From contig JAJRTY010000177.1 in NCBI GenBank assembly GCA_024278055.1, forward strand, positions 1-34,347: DNA of 34,347 nt, in the 5' to 3' direction. The position numbers and the translations under genes were made by a program. How positions within the stretch are numbered: position 1 is the first letter of the stretch; the number at the start of each line of letters is the position of its first letter. Positions 16,289 through 24,569 of this stretch are shown piece after piece. Source of the DNA: Alphaproteobacteria bacterium (GTDB taxonomy: Bacteria; Pseudomonadota; Alphaproteobacteria; Rhizobiales; JAJFHR01). The notes under the pieces were generated by a model, which was not told where the DNA came from, made no database searches, and saw only the letters and a list, made by a program, of their open reading frames with translations.

Positions 16289-16903
16289 ATGGCTATGACT
16301 TTGTTGACAAATTTGAAGACAAAAACAAAGATCGCGATTGGTGGTGTGCTCTTGATTGTTTTGGTTTTTTTTGTTGGCTTTTATCAATTCACCCGGCTCA
16401 TTCCCCGACAACAACCCGTCAATATTGCCAAAGCTGATGCTATTGTTGTGCTCACCGGTGGAAAATCACGCCTCATTGGTGCAGTTAAACTGCTGAGCGC
16501 CGGCAAGGGTGCCAGGCTACTCATATCCGGTGTTCACGAAACCACCTCCAGCGAAGCCCTGGCCAGGCTGGTTCCGGCCCAGAGCAATCTGTTTAAATGC
16601 TGTGTTGATCTGGACAAAGCGGCGCGCAATACCATTGGCAATGCGGTGGAAACCGCCAGATGGGTTGCCAAAAACAAATTTACATCCCTCATTATTGTTA
16701 CCAGTAATTATCATATGCCGCGCAGTCTGGCCGAGTTGCAGAATGTTCTGCCGAATATAAATCTCATCGCATATCCGGTAGTGGTAAATTCAATTCCGGT
16801 TTCGCGGTGGTGGTCAAATCGCGATACCGCGCTGTTATTAATGTCGGAATATGTAAAATACCTCGCCGCCCGGTGTCGGCTGGGGACAGGTTTGATCACT
16901 TGA
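16289..16903 (+). CDS. YdcF/SanA-like DUF218 protein
   Basis: A 204-residue DUF218 protein with one N-terminal membrane helix (about residues 15-35). The domain runs from ADAIVVLTGG (about 48-57) through LLISGVHE to VTSNYHMPRS (about 140-150), where the conserved His lies. Members of this family (SanA, YdcF, ElyC) act in the envelope; ElyC influences peptidoglycan and lipid-carrier metabolism. The exact role here is unknown. It lies between ftsX and plsC and nearly touches plsC, so the two are probably cotranscribed. Confidence 0.85.
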   Translation: MAMTLLTNLKTKTKIAIGGVLLIVLVFFVGFYQFTRLIPRQQPVNIAKADAIVVLTGGKSRLIGAVKLLSAGKGARLLISGVHETTSSEALARLVPAQSNLFKCCVDLDKAARNTIGNAVETARWVAKNKFTSLIIVTSNYHMPRSLAELQNVLPNINLIAYPVVVNSIPVSRWWSNRDTALLLMSEYVKYLAARCRLGTGLIT

Positions 16904-16913
16904 CAAATTGCAG

Positions 16914-17669
16914 ATGGTGTCCGTGCTTTTAATTCGATCTTTTGGCTTTAATGTTGCCTTTTACCTGGTGCTGGTTGTTTTTCTGATCGGCGGTTTGCCG
17001 GTGTTTTTATTTCCTCATAAAAGAGCCATAAGAGCGCTGCAGTTGTGGGCCAAAACGAATTTGCTATTGATGCGGCTGGTGGCCGGAATTTCAATAGAAA
17101 TACGCGGTCGTGAACATATTGTTCCCGGAACCTTGCTGGTGGCCAGCAAGCATCAATCCTTGTGGGAAACCTTTGCCCTGCTCACCTTGTTTGATGATCC
17201 CGCCGTTGTTTTGAAAAAAGAGCTTACTTTTATTCCCGTTTTTGGCTGGTTTGCCCTGAAATTCAAGATGGTGACAGTGAACAGAAGCGCGCGCTCCTCC
17301 GCCCTTAAGCGTTTGATACAGCAGGCAAAACGTGCAAGAGACGACCATCGGCAAATTATCATTTTTCCTGAAGGCACCCGAAAAGCACCCGGCGCCCCGG
17401 CCGATTACAAGTCAGGAGTGGCAGCTTTATATAAATCTCTCGATATCCCTTGTTTGCCGATTGCCCTCAACTCCGGGCTCTACTGGCCCCGGCGCAGCTT
17501 TTTGCGCCACCCGGGGACAATCATCATCGAAATTCTGCCGCCAATTGCGGCGGGAAGCCCACGTCGGGTTTTCATGAATGAACTGGAAACTACAATCGAG
17601 AATGCCACCGCCAGGCTGGTGACTGAGGGTCGAACGCGTGATTTTGATAGAGAAAATAGCGGTTGGTAA
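16914..17669 (+). CDS. plsC: 1-acyl-sn-glycerol-3-phosphate acyltransferase (PlsC family)
   Basis: A 251-residue membrane acyltransferase that would convert lysophosphatidic acid to phosphatidic acid. An N-terminal hydrophobic segment (about residues 8-33) is followed by motif I, KHQSLWE (His80, Glu85), motif III FPEGTR (151-156) and motif IV PIALNSG. The family motif is H-X4-D; here the acidic residue is Glu. The ATG at 16914 is preferred; a TTG at 16908 in frame is the alternative. It belongs to the ftsE-ftsX-ydcF-plsC run. Related acyltransferases such as OlsA look alike, so the acceptor specificity is likely but not certain. Confidence 0.86.
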   Translation: MVSVLLIRSFGFNVAFYLVLVVFLIGGLPVFLFPHKRAIRALQLWAKTNLLLMRLVAGISIEIRGREHIVPGTLLVASKHQSLWETFALLTLFDDPAVVLKKELTFIPVFGWFALKFKMVTVNRSARSSALKRLIQQAKRARDDHRQIIIFPEGTRKAPGAPADYKSGVAALYKSLDIPCLPIALNSGLYWPRRSFLRHPGTIIIEILPPIAAGSPRRVFMNELETTIENATARLVTEGRTRDFDRENSGW

Positions 17670-17673
17670 CCTG

Positions 17674-17692
17674 TTAACAATTTGTTAACCAT
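17674..17692. promoter_or_regulatory. CtrA-type box upstream of nrdJ
   Basis: TTAACAATTTGTTAACCAT matches TTAA-N7-TTAACCAT, the full form of the CtrA recognition sequence, at every specified position. It starts five bases after the plsC stop and lies 22 bases upstream of the nrdJ -35. The core is also a perfect palindrome (GTTAACAA-T-TTGTTAAC). Its place upstream of the promoter suits activation or modulation of the reductase with the cell cycle, which is inferred. Confidence 0.65.
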
Positions 17693-17714
17693 GAGTACAA
17701 ATCATGAACAAAGT

Positions 17715-17742
17715 TTGACTCAAGGTACAGTTTTTGTATAGT
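17715..17742 (+). promoter_or_regulatory. Promoter of nrdJ
   Basis: TTGACT (17715-17720), a 16-base spacer and TATAGT (17737-17742) form a good sigma-70-type promoter. Transcription would start near 17749, leaving about 29 bases of leader. That is too short for a cobalamin riboswitch. Confidence 0.65.
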
Positions 17743-17777
17743 ATAAGTTTTAAAAGTCCACCCAAAGAGTTGCGCCC

Positions 17778-20117
17778 ATGGTCAATCAAACGTCCTCAAT
17801 TGACGGCTCCATTTCTCAAATGATCTGGGACATGAAATACCGTTTCAAGCAGCGCGACGGTAGCGCCATTGACCAGACAATTGAAGATACCTGGATGCGG
17901 GTGGCAAGCGCTCTGGCCGAGGCTGAAAAAGATCAGGATCGGCAAATCTGGACCACCCGTTTTTATGAGGCATTGAGTGACTACCGGTTTTTGCCGGCCG
18001 GTCGTATCCTGTCGGGGGCCGGGACTCAGCGGCGCGTTACCCTGTTCAACTGTTTCGTCATGGGCACAATCTCCGATGATATGGCAGCGATATTTGAACA
18101 CCTCAAGCAAGCCGCGCTTACCATGCAGCAGGGTGGTGGTATCGGCTATGACTTTTCAACCTTGCGGCCCCAGGGTGCTTTGGTAAAAGGCGTGGGGGCG
18201 GATGCCTCGGGCCCATTGAGCTTCATGGACGTGTGGGATGCCATGTGCCGCACCATTATGTCGGCAGGCTCACGGCGCGGGGCAATGATGGCAACCATGG
18301 CGTGCGACCATCCCGACATTGAAGCCTTCATTGCCGCCAAACACGATGCCAGGCGCCTGCGCATGTTTAACCTGTCGGTGCTGGTTAGTGATGCCTTCAT
18401 GGCGGCGGTCAAGGTCGGCAGGGACTGGGATCTGACTTTCGATGGCAAGACCTACAAGACTTTGCGTGCGCGCGATTTGTGGGACAGCATCATGAAGGCA
18501 ACATTTGAATATGCCGAGCCCGGGGTGATTTTTATCGACCGCATAAATGCGCGTAACAACCTGTCATATTGTGAGCATATCAGTGCCACCAATCCTTGTG
18601 GTGAGCAACCGTTGCCGCCTTACGGGGCATGTCTTTTAGGCTCGATAAATCTGGCACGGCTGGTTGAAAACCCCTTTGAGGCCGGTGCCGCCATTGACGC
18701 CGCCGGGCTTGATCAGTTGGTAAAAGTTGCCGTGCGCATGATGGATAATGTAATTGATCTATCGAACTTCCCGCTTGAGCAGCAAAAAACCGAAGCCCAG
18801 ACCAAACGCCGTATCGGTCTCGGCATCACCGGGCTGGCCGATGCCCTGATATTTTGCGGCCACACCTATGGCAGCAGTAAGGCGGCTGCCCTGTCAAAAA
18901 GCTGGATGGCTCAGATCAAATGCAGTGCGTATAGGGCAAGCATTGAGCTTGCCCGGGAAAAGGGCAGTTTTCCATTGTTTGACGCTGATGCCTATCTTGA
19001 TTCCGGGCTGGTGCGCGATCTCGATGATGAGATCAGAAACGACATTAAGCAGCACGGTATCCGTAATGCCCTGCTGACGTCAATTGCACCCACCGGCACG
19101 ATTTCGCTGCTGGCGCAAAATGTTTCCAGTGGCATTGAGCCGGTGTTCAACTTTTCTTACCAGCGCTCGGTCCTCCTGCCCGATGGCAGCAAACGGGACG
19201 AAAAGATTGTCGATTATGCCTATGGCAGGTTCCGCGAAAAATTCGGACAAGACGCAACCCTGCCCGATTGTTTTGTCACCGCACAAACCCTGTCGCCGCA
19301 AGACCATCTCGTCATGCAGGCCGCCATACAGGAACATGTGGACAGCTCTATTTCAAAAACCATCAATTGTCCCGAAACCATCAGCTTTGATGCCTTCAAA
19401 AACATCTACCAGATGGCCTATGATCTCGACTTGAAAGGCTGCACCACTTACCGGCCCAATGATGTTACCGGGGCGGTGCTGAAGGTGGATGAAGCTGCCC
19501 AAACCACTGGCAACCAGGACAATGGTCAAACCAGTCTGGCGCTGGAAGCACCGGCCCCGCCGCTGAACACAGATGACAATGGCATTGTTTACATGAAACA
19601 GCCGCTGGAGCGCGACAGTGTTTTGCCGGGCTATACCTACAAAGTGCGCTGGCCGGAAAGCGATCATGCAATTTACATAACTCTCAACGACATCATTCAA
19701 AATGATCGCCGTCGGCCTTTCGAAATCTTTATCAACTCCAAGAATATGGAACATTATGCCTGGACTGTGGCACTGACCCGCATGATCAGTGCAGTTTTTC
19801 GCCGGGGTGGCGATGTGTCTTTCGTGGTTGAAGAATTGAAAGCGGTGTTTGATCCGCGCGGCGGCCAATGGATGAACGGCAAATATGTCCCCTCACTACT
19901 GGCTGCTATCGGCGGGGTTATCGAGCGCCACATGATCGATACCGGATTTATCATGGCCACGGAGGGGGATGCCGGTCCGGCAGGTTCCGATGAAAACCCA
20001 TCTGAAATCAGTCGTTTAAACGAAATGAAGTTTTGCCCCAAATGTGACATGCCGTCGCTGGTTTTTCAGGAGGGATGCCATTCCTGCCTCAGTTGCGGCT
20101 ATTCAAAATGTGGTTGA
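17778..20117 (+). CDS. nrdJ: Adenosylcobalamin-dependent (class II) ribonucleoside-diphosphate reductase
   Basis: A 779-residue class II reductase that makes deoxyribonucleotides using a radical from adenosylcobalamin, with or without oxygen. Active-site residues are present: LFNCFVMG (Cys92), NPCGEQ (Asn272, radical Cys274, Glu276) and the second redox Cys285 in GACLLGS. PTGTISLLA marks the C-terminal barrel. After a linker comes a TSCPD-type domain (about 605-725), and the protein ends in a zinc-ribbon-like, Cys-rich tail (CPKC...CHSCLSCGYSKC) that probably re-reduces the active site. There is no ATP cone at the N-terminus. It is the shorter NrdJ form, not the roughly 1250-residue form of many rhizobia. 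It sits alone between plsC and the chaC block. Confidence 0.93.
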   Translation: MVNQTSSIDGSISQMIWDMKYRFKQRDGSAIDQTIEDTWMRVASALAEAEKDQDRQIWTTRFYEALSDYRFLPAGRILSGAGTQRRVTLFNCFVMGTISDDMAAIFEHLKQAALTMQQGGGIGYDFSTLRPQGALVKGVGADASGPLSFMDVWDAMCRTIMSAGSRRGAMMATMACDHPDIEAFIAAKHDARRLRMFNLSVLVSDAFMAAVKVGRDWDLTFDGKTYKTLRARDLWDSIMKATFEYAEPGVIFIDRINARNNLSYCEHISATNPCGEQPLPPYGACLLGSINLARLVENPFEAGAAIDAAGLDQLVKVAVRMMDNVIDLSNFPLEQQKTEAQTKRRIGLGITGLADALIFCGHTYGSSKAAALSKSWMAQIKCSAYRASIELAREKGSFPLFDADAYLDSGLVRDLDDEIRNDIKQHGIRNALLTSIAPTGTISLLAQNVSSGIEPVFNFSYQRSVLLPDGSKRDEKIVDYAYGRFREKFGQDATLPDCFVTAQTLSPQDHLVMQAAIQEHVDSSISKTINCPETISFDAFKNIYQMAYDLDLKGCTTYRPNDVTGAVLKVDEAAQTTGNQDNGQTSLALEAPAPPLNTDDNGIVYMKQPLERDSVLPGYTYKVRWPESDHAIYITLNDIIQNDRRRPFEIFINSKNMEHYAWTVALTRMISAVFRRGGDVSFVVEELKAVFDPRGGQWMNGKYVPSLLAAIGGVIERHMIDTGFIMATEGDAGPAGSDENPSEISRLNEMKFCPKCDMPSLVFQEGCHSCLSCGYSKCG

Positions 20118-20142
20118 TATTGCGCTGCCCTGCTGAATACTG

Positions 20143-20175
20143 TTGACATCCTCAATTAATGTTCTATATTTGTTC
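20143..20175 (+). promoter_or_regulatory. Promoter with overlapping LexA box (SOS-type)
   Basis: TTGACA (20143-20148), a 16-base spacer and TATATT (20165-20170) form a strong promoter. GTTCTATATTTGTTC (20161-20175) is exactly GTTC-N7-GTTC, the LexA box of Alphaproteobacteria, and covers the -10. Transcription should start at about 20177-20178, so the mRNA begins at or within a base or two of the ATG at 20178. Confidence 0.75.
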
Positions 20176-20177
20176 TC

Positions 20178-20612
20178 ATGACAGAGATTGAGAACATTGC
20201 AGGATATGCCCCTGCCCGCAGCGTTAAAACGGCCAATTTTGGCAAACGTTTTTATTATTGGCTCGGCGCATCGGGTGAGCGTTATCTGCACACGGTTTTT
20301 GCCATGGATGCGGATTTTCATTGTTCCGGTGCCAATCTTATGATTGTGCGCCATGAGCCTAACGGAGAGCGATTTGTCCTGTTTGTTGGTCGCGTCGGGC
20401 AATTATCACCACGTGAAATCGATCATTTGCGGACCTATCAAGGGGCAAATGAGCAGCATTTTCATCTTATGGCCATGGATGATACAGCTGTTGAAAAAAT
20501 CGCTGCTGATTTATCTGACCGGCATCTGCCCCATGAAGACGCGGACAGCCAACCTCACTTTTCACCACGAAAATCCTTACCCGCAGTTTTTTTCACCAAT
20601 ATCAGTTTTTGA
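20178..20612 (+). CDS. Unknown protein under probable LexA control
   Basis: I do not recognise this 144-residue protein. It has no signal peptide and no membrane helix. The middle (FYYWLGASGERYLHTVFAMD, then GERFVLFVGRVGQLSP) looks like a compact beta-rich fold. The last 25 residues seem disordered and run into the 3' end of the convergent chaC gene, with 36 bases of overlap. The ATG directly follows a promoter whose -10 is covered by a LexA box, so expression after DNA damage, with a leaderless message, is expected. Lack of any ribosome binding site agrees with this. A DNA-damage role is an inference from the operator alone. The coding nature is supported by promoter position and frame length rather than by recognised homology. 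Confidence 0.62.
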   Translation: MTEIENIAGYAPARSVKTANFGKRFYYWLGASGERYLHTVFAMDADFHCSGANLMIVRHEPNGERFVLFVGRVGQLSPREIDHLRTYQGANEQHFHLMAMDDTAVEKIAADLSDRHLPHEDADSQPHFSPRKSLPAVFFTNISF

Positions 20613-21131
20613 CTTTACCAAAAAATTGAGCCTTTCGAGCGGTCGATCCCGCACCCCCATTTCCATCAGATGTTCCACACTGCTGTGTACATACTCCGGG
20701 TTTGCTCCCGATTTGCCAATGCCCTGGCAAACAAATTCAACCTGGGCTTCCGGGCTTAGCCGACCGGCATATTGCGCATGATCGCGATCAACAATATAGA
20801 ATAATGCCGGGACCACGCGGTCGGTTTTATCATGGATACGAATTGGCCTGGTGACTTCGTGATAGACTTTTGTCACCTGTTCGCGGGCGCGCAAATATGC
20901 GATGGTCGCCTCTATATTTTCCAACGCCACCTGATAGGCAATACCGCGACACGAGCCGCCACGATCAAGGCCCAGCACCAGCCCCGGTTTTTGTGGCGTA
21001 CCGCGGTGTACGGTTGAATATATGCATAACGAGCGGTGCATGCCGTAAAGGTGAGCGCTGAGACGTTTCACATAGGGAAAACCAGGCCGCCACATCAGCG
21101 ATCCATAGCCAAACACCCAAAATTCCTGCAT
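20577..21131 (-). CDS. chaC: Gamma-glutamylcyclotransferase, ChaC-like
   Basis: A 184-residue protein of the ChaC family, which cleaves glutathione to 5-oxoproline and Cys-Gly in the cytoplasm. The start VFGYGSLMWRPGF (residues 6-18) is the substrate-binding signature. LVLGLDRGGSCRGIAY follows, and Glu84 in YLRARE matches the expected catalytic acid region. The length is normal for bacterial ChaC-like proteins. The 3' end overlaps the convergent unknown gene by 36 bases. It is divergent from the DUF2125 gene, with about 80 bases between the preferred starts. It is a usual member of this Rhizobiales block. Confidence 0.88.
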   Translation of the reverse strand: MQEFWVFGYGSLMWRPGFPYVKRLSAHLYGMHRSLCIYSTVHRGTPQKPGLVLGLDRGGSCRGIAYQVALENIEATIAYLRAREQVTKVYHEVTRPIRIHDKTDRVVPALFYIVDRDHAQYAGRLSPEAQVEFVCQGIGKSGANPEYVHSSVEHLMEMGVRDRPLERLNFLVKSKTDIGEKNCG

Positions 21132-21210
21132 GATAATCCTGATTGTATCAGTTCACATTTTCAGGTTAACTGATAGCAAGTGTGGTAGCAAAAAAACAGC
21201 CCCGTTTATT

Positions 21211-22326
21211 ATGACTTCTTTATTTTCCAGCATGCGCCCCCGGAAAAAACCGGCATGGCGAATTGTGGCACCTCTTATACTGGTTTTGCTTCTGGCTGCC
21301 GGCTGGTCGGTTTACTGGATGACAGCTTCAACCAAGGCCATGGTATTTATAGATCAGGTGCTGGCGCGCGAACAGGAGAAGGGGCTGGTAATTTCCTGCG
21401 CCGATCGCAGCATTGGCGGTTATCCTTTCAAATTCCTGCTTGATTGCACCGGCTTGAAGATCGTCGACCAGACACCCTCCGGCCAGATCAGTCTGACGGC
21501 TTCGCGCCTGGTGGTGGTTGTCAGGGCTTATGATTATAATCACATGATTGGGGAGCTTTATGGCCCCTTTGAACTCACCACCGGTCGCAAACGCGCAACA
21601 GATGGTAAAATTGTTGACGTCAGAAGGATTTTCTCCGGCAATGCCGGGACAGTCACCTCAAGCCTGATTCTGGAAAATCAGGTATTGAAGGAAACAACCC
21701 TGGTCATTCGCGATTTGACCGGAACGCTGGTTGATTATTCCAACCCGAATACGCCACAGGATATTGCAACCGATCTAAAGGAGGCTGTTGTTAATATCCG
21801 CACCACCTCGGATATCTCCGAGCCGATTGGCGATTATGAGGCCGCCGGCGTTGTCAAAGGCCTGTCTCTGGTTGGTGGAGCGGCAAATATCCAATCAGAC
21901 AAAGGGGCCCGGCTCGACGATGCCGCGATGCGCGTAAATCTTTCCAATGCTCCTTATCAGCTCGCCGGCCAGGCGCTGGACTGGCTCAAGGTCTGGAAGG
22001 CCAATGATGGCGAGGCGCGTATTAGCGAATTTAACGCCACCAGTGGCGCGCTAAAATTAAAAGGAAAAGGCCAGTTCAAACTGGATAATCTGGGCCGGGT
22101 GCAAGGCGTGTTAAAGACCAGGATGATCGGTCTTGATGTTGTGATCAATGAGTTGGTTGCCAGCGGTAAAATTCGCGAAAAAGATGCTGAACTGGGGTTG
22201 GCTGCAATCAGTCTGCTCGGCAATGCTAATGCAAACGGTGTTAAAATCGCCTTACGGGCAAACAAAGGCAAGGTCTATTTCGGACCGTTTAAAATCGCTA
22301 AATTAAAGCCTTTGTTTGATCAGTAA
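21211..22326 (+). CDS. DUF2125 protein, secreted or membrane-anchored
   Basis: A 371-residue DUF2125 protein. A basic start (MRPRKKPAWR) is followed by one hydrophobic helix (about residues 19-40 from the chosen start), so the body is periplasmic. The first domain contains ISCADRSIGGYPFKFLLDC, a stretch typical of the family with two Cys that may pair. The function is unknown. I take the ATG at 21211 (21232 is also possible). The frame is open upstream to 21130, but that part would overlap the chaC start and has no ribosome binding site. Its 3' end meets tyrC tail to tail with five bases between. Confidence 0.8.
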   Translation: MTSLFSSMRPRKKPAWRIVAPLILVLLLAAGWSVYWMTASTKAMVFIDQVLAREQEKGLVISCADRSIGGYPFKFLLDCTGLKIVDQTPSGQISLTASRLVVVVRAYDYNHMIGELYGPFELTTGRKRATDGKIVDVRRIFSGNAGTVTSSLILENQVLKETTLVIRDLTGTLVDYSNPNTPQDIATDLKEAVVNIRTTSDISEPIGDYEAAGVVKGLSLVGGAANIQSDKGARLDDAAMRVNLSNAPYQLAGQALDWLKVWKANDGEARISEFNATSGALKLKGKGQFKLDNLGRVQGVLKTRMIGLDVVINELVASGKIREKDAELGLAAISLLGNANANGVKIALRANKGKVYFGPFKIAKLKPLFDQ

Positions 22327-22331
22327 ATCCC

Positions 22332-23267
22332 TCACTCTTTAGCGCTGTCATCAGATCCATGACGGCCAAAATCAGGCTCCGGCGTGTCCTGACCGGCTTC
22401 GACAATTTTGCGTCGCATATCGCGGGTACTGGTAAAAAGTTCCTGCAACCGCTCAGCATCACCGCGCCGTATAGAACGTCGCAGGCTGGTGAGATCTTCT
22501 GTAAAACGGTCGAGCATTTCCAGAATGGCATCCCGATTGGCGATGCAGATATCGCGCCACATTATCGGGTCAGACGCTGCCAGACGGGTGAAATCACGAA
22601 AACCCGAGGCCGAAAATTTGGTAACTTCCGATTGGGTGTCGGCTTCAAGTTCAGTAACTGTTCCGACAATATTGTAGGCGATGAGCTGGGGCAGATGGCT
22701 GGTGATGGCCAGCACCTGATCGTGATGATCGGGTTTCATGGTATCAACCATGCTGCCGCATGCCTGCCAGAAGTCCGTTAATTTTTGCAAGGCTTGCTTA
22801 TCGGTACCCGCCACAGGTGTCAAAATACACCATCTGCCGTCAAACAGGGTGGCAAAACCTGATTGCGGCCCGGAATGCTCGGTACCGGCAATGGGATGGC
22901 CGGGGATAAAATGAACGCCACCGGGCACGTGTGGTGCCATGGCCGCAATCACTGCCTGCTTGACCGAGCCTACGTCACTGATGATTGAACCCGGTTTCAA
23001 TGAAGCGGCAAGTTCCTGTGTCACCTGCCCGCAGATGCCTACGGGCACGCACACCAGGGTCAGATCAGCGCCCTCTACAGCACCGGCTGCTGTATCATGA
23101 ACGCTGTCAACAAATCCTATTTCCATAGCCGTTTTGCGGGTATCTGCTGTGCGCGCATAACCGGCAATATGGCTGGCCAGCCGGCGGCGTTTAATGGCAT
23201 GGCCAATGGAAGAGCCAATCAGGCCAAGGCCGATAATGGCAACGCGATCAAATATCACCGAACCCAT
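22332..23267 (-). CDS. tyrC: Prephenate/arogenate dehydrogenase family protein
   Basis: A 311-residue NAD(P)-dependent dehydrogenase of tyrosine synthesis. The nucleotide-binding motif is IIGLGLIGSS (residues 11-20). The substrate region FIPGHPIAGTEHSGP carries the conserved His, and a C-terminal helical dimerisation domain follows (SHLPQLIAYNIV). It oxidises prephenate or arogenate; which one cannot be told from sequence. It starts three bases after the hisC stop and is cotranscribed with it, the order seen in related genomes. Confidence 0.9.
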   Translation of the reverse strand: MGSVIFDRVAIIGLGLIGSSIGHAIKRRRLASHIAGYARTADTRKTAMEIGFVDSVHDTAAGAVEGADLTLVCVPVGICGQVTQELAASLKPGSIISDVGSVKQAVIAAMAPHVPGGVHFIPGHPIAGTEHSGPQSGFATLFDGRWCILTPVAGTDKQALQKLTDFWQACGSMVDTMKPDHHDQVLAITSHLPQLIAYNIVGTVTELEADTQSEVTKFSASGFRDFTRLAASDPIMWRDICIANRDAILEMLDRFTEDLTSLRRSIRRGDAERLQELFTSTRDMRRKIVEAGQDTPEPDFGRHGSDDSAKE

Positions 23268-23270
23268 GGC

Positions 23271-24380
23271 CTAAGCCCCGCCTTGCATGAAATTTGTCAG
23301 GGCGCTTATGACACGCTCATTGTCCTCTTCTGTTCCAACAGAAAGGCGCAAGGCATTGGGGAGGTTATATTCATCCATCTGACGTAACATTAAACCTTGT
23401 TGAGCAAGGAACTCGTGCGCCTCTTTCGCCCGTTTTCCATCTTCATCAGGGAAATGCAGCAGGAGAAAATTACATAGGCTTGGAGAGACTTCCAACCCGG
23501 CGGCAATCAGGGCTTTACGGAGCCGGGGCAGCCAGATGTCATTATGAATGCGCACAGTTTCGGTGTACTCGGTATCTTCGAATGCAGCAACGGCGGCGGC
23601 CAGAGACGGTCCGGTAACATTAAAAGGATCGCGCACCCGGTTTATGGCATCAATGATATTTTCGCTGGCATAAGCCCAGCCAAGGCGAATGGCGGCAAGA
23701 CCGTAAATTTTCGAAAATGTTCGCGTCATGATGGTATTCTGCGTGGTTGATACCAGCTCGATGCCGGCTTCATAATCATTGCGCCGGACAAATTCAGCAT
23801 AGGCGCCATCAAGAACCAGAACACAGTTTTTAGGCAGACCTTCAGAGAGGCGGCGCACTTCTGATTGCGGCACATGAGTTCCGGTCGGGTTGTTGGGGTT
23901 GGCGAGAAAAACAACCTTGGTGCGCTCACTTACCCGGCGCAGGATTTCGTCCACGTCTACGGTGAAATCACGGTCCGGGGCGATTACGGGTGTGGCACCA
24001 TTGGCCTGGATACAGATTGGATAGACCGTGAAACCATATTGCGTGTAAATTCCTTCGTCGCCCGGGCCGAGATAGATGCGGGCAATCAGGTTGAGCAATT
24101 CGTCAGAACCGTTGCCGCAGACGAGATGATCAGGATTGAGGCCATATCTTCTGGCAATGGCCGCACGCAAAATGCGGGCGGAGGGATCGGGGTAGGAAAA
24201 CAGGTCAGATGACGCAAGATGAAAGGCCTCCAGCGCTTTTGGACTGGGGCCAAGCGGGGATTCATTGGCGGAAAGTTTGAAGGTTTTGCCCAAAGAAGGA
24301 TCAGGCACCTTGCCGGGCGCGTAGGCAACCAGGTTTGAAATCCCCTTCTTAGGTACCGGCTGAGTTGGTATATTGTTCAT
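23271..24380 (-). CDS. hisC: Histidinol-phosphate aminotransferase
   Basis: A 369-residue fold-type I PLP aminotransferase. Landmarks are LSANESPLGPSP near the N-terminus, the NPNNPTGT loop, and TRTFSKIYGLAAIRLGW, whose Lys224 binds PLP. It makes histidinol phosphate. In this gene neighbourhood it may also serve aromatic amino acid synthesis, since it shares an operon with tyrC. The stop is TAG. It is divergent from metX, with 189 bases between that hold no recognisable riboswitch. Confidence 0.93.
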   Translation of the reverse strand: MNNIPTQPVPKKGISNLVAYAPGKVPDPSLGKTFKLSANESPLGPSPKALEAFHLASSDLFSYPDPSARILRAAIARRYGLNPDHLVCGNGSDELLNLIARIYLGPGDEGIYTQYGFTVYPICIQANGATPVIAPDRDFTVDVDEILRRVSERTKVVFLANPNNPTGTHVPQSEVRRLSEGLPKNCVLVLDGAYAEFVRRNDYEAGIELVSTTQNTIMTRTFSKIYGLAAIRLGWAYASENIIDAINRVRDPFNVTGPSLAAAVAAFEDTEYTETVRIHNDIWLPRLRKALIAAGLEVSPSLCNFLLLHFPDEDGKRAKEAHEFLAQQGLMLRQMDEYNLPNALRLSVGTEEDNERVISALTNFMQGGA

Positions 24381-24569
24381 CTTGCGCTCATCTCTTTTCT
24401 CGGGTCAGGCTCTAACACGCGCATTCTTATGTCTGTGGCATGATAAAATCAAAGGAAAGATTGGCATTTTGTCAAAAGAAGCAATTTTTGCTGTTGTTGA
24501 ACCATTAAGTCGGGAGTGATAAGACCAATCGATTGAATCGGTTGTATTTTTTTAATTTGAGCACCGCAG

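Noticed and set aside
17743-17777. Cobalamin riboswitch before nrdJ
   Set aside because: A good promoter leaves only about 29 bases of leader, far too short.
24381-24569. SAM-II riboswitch before metX, expected in Alphaproteobacteria
   Set aside because: The gap lacks the conserved SAM-II pseudoknot words, and only a weak short dyad around CAATCGATTG is seen.
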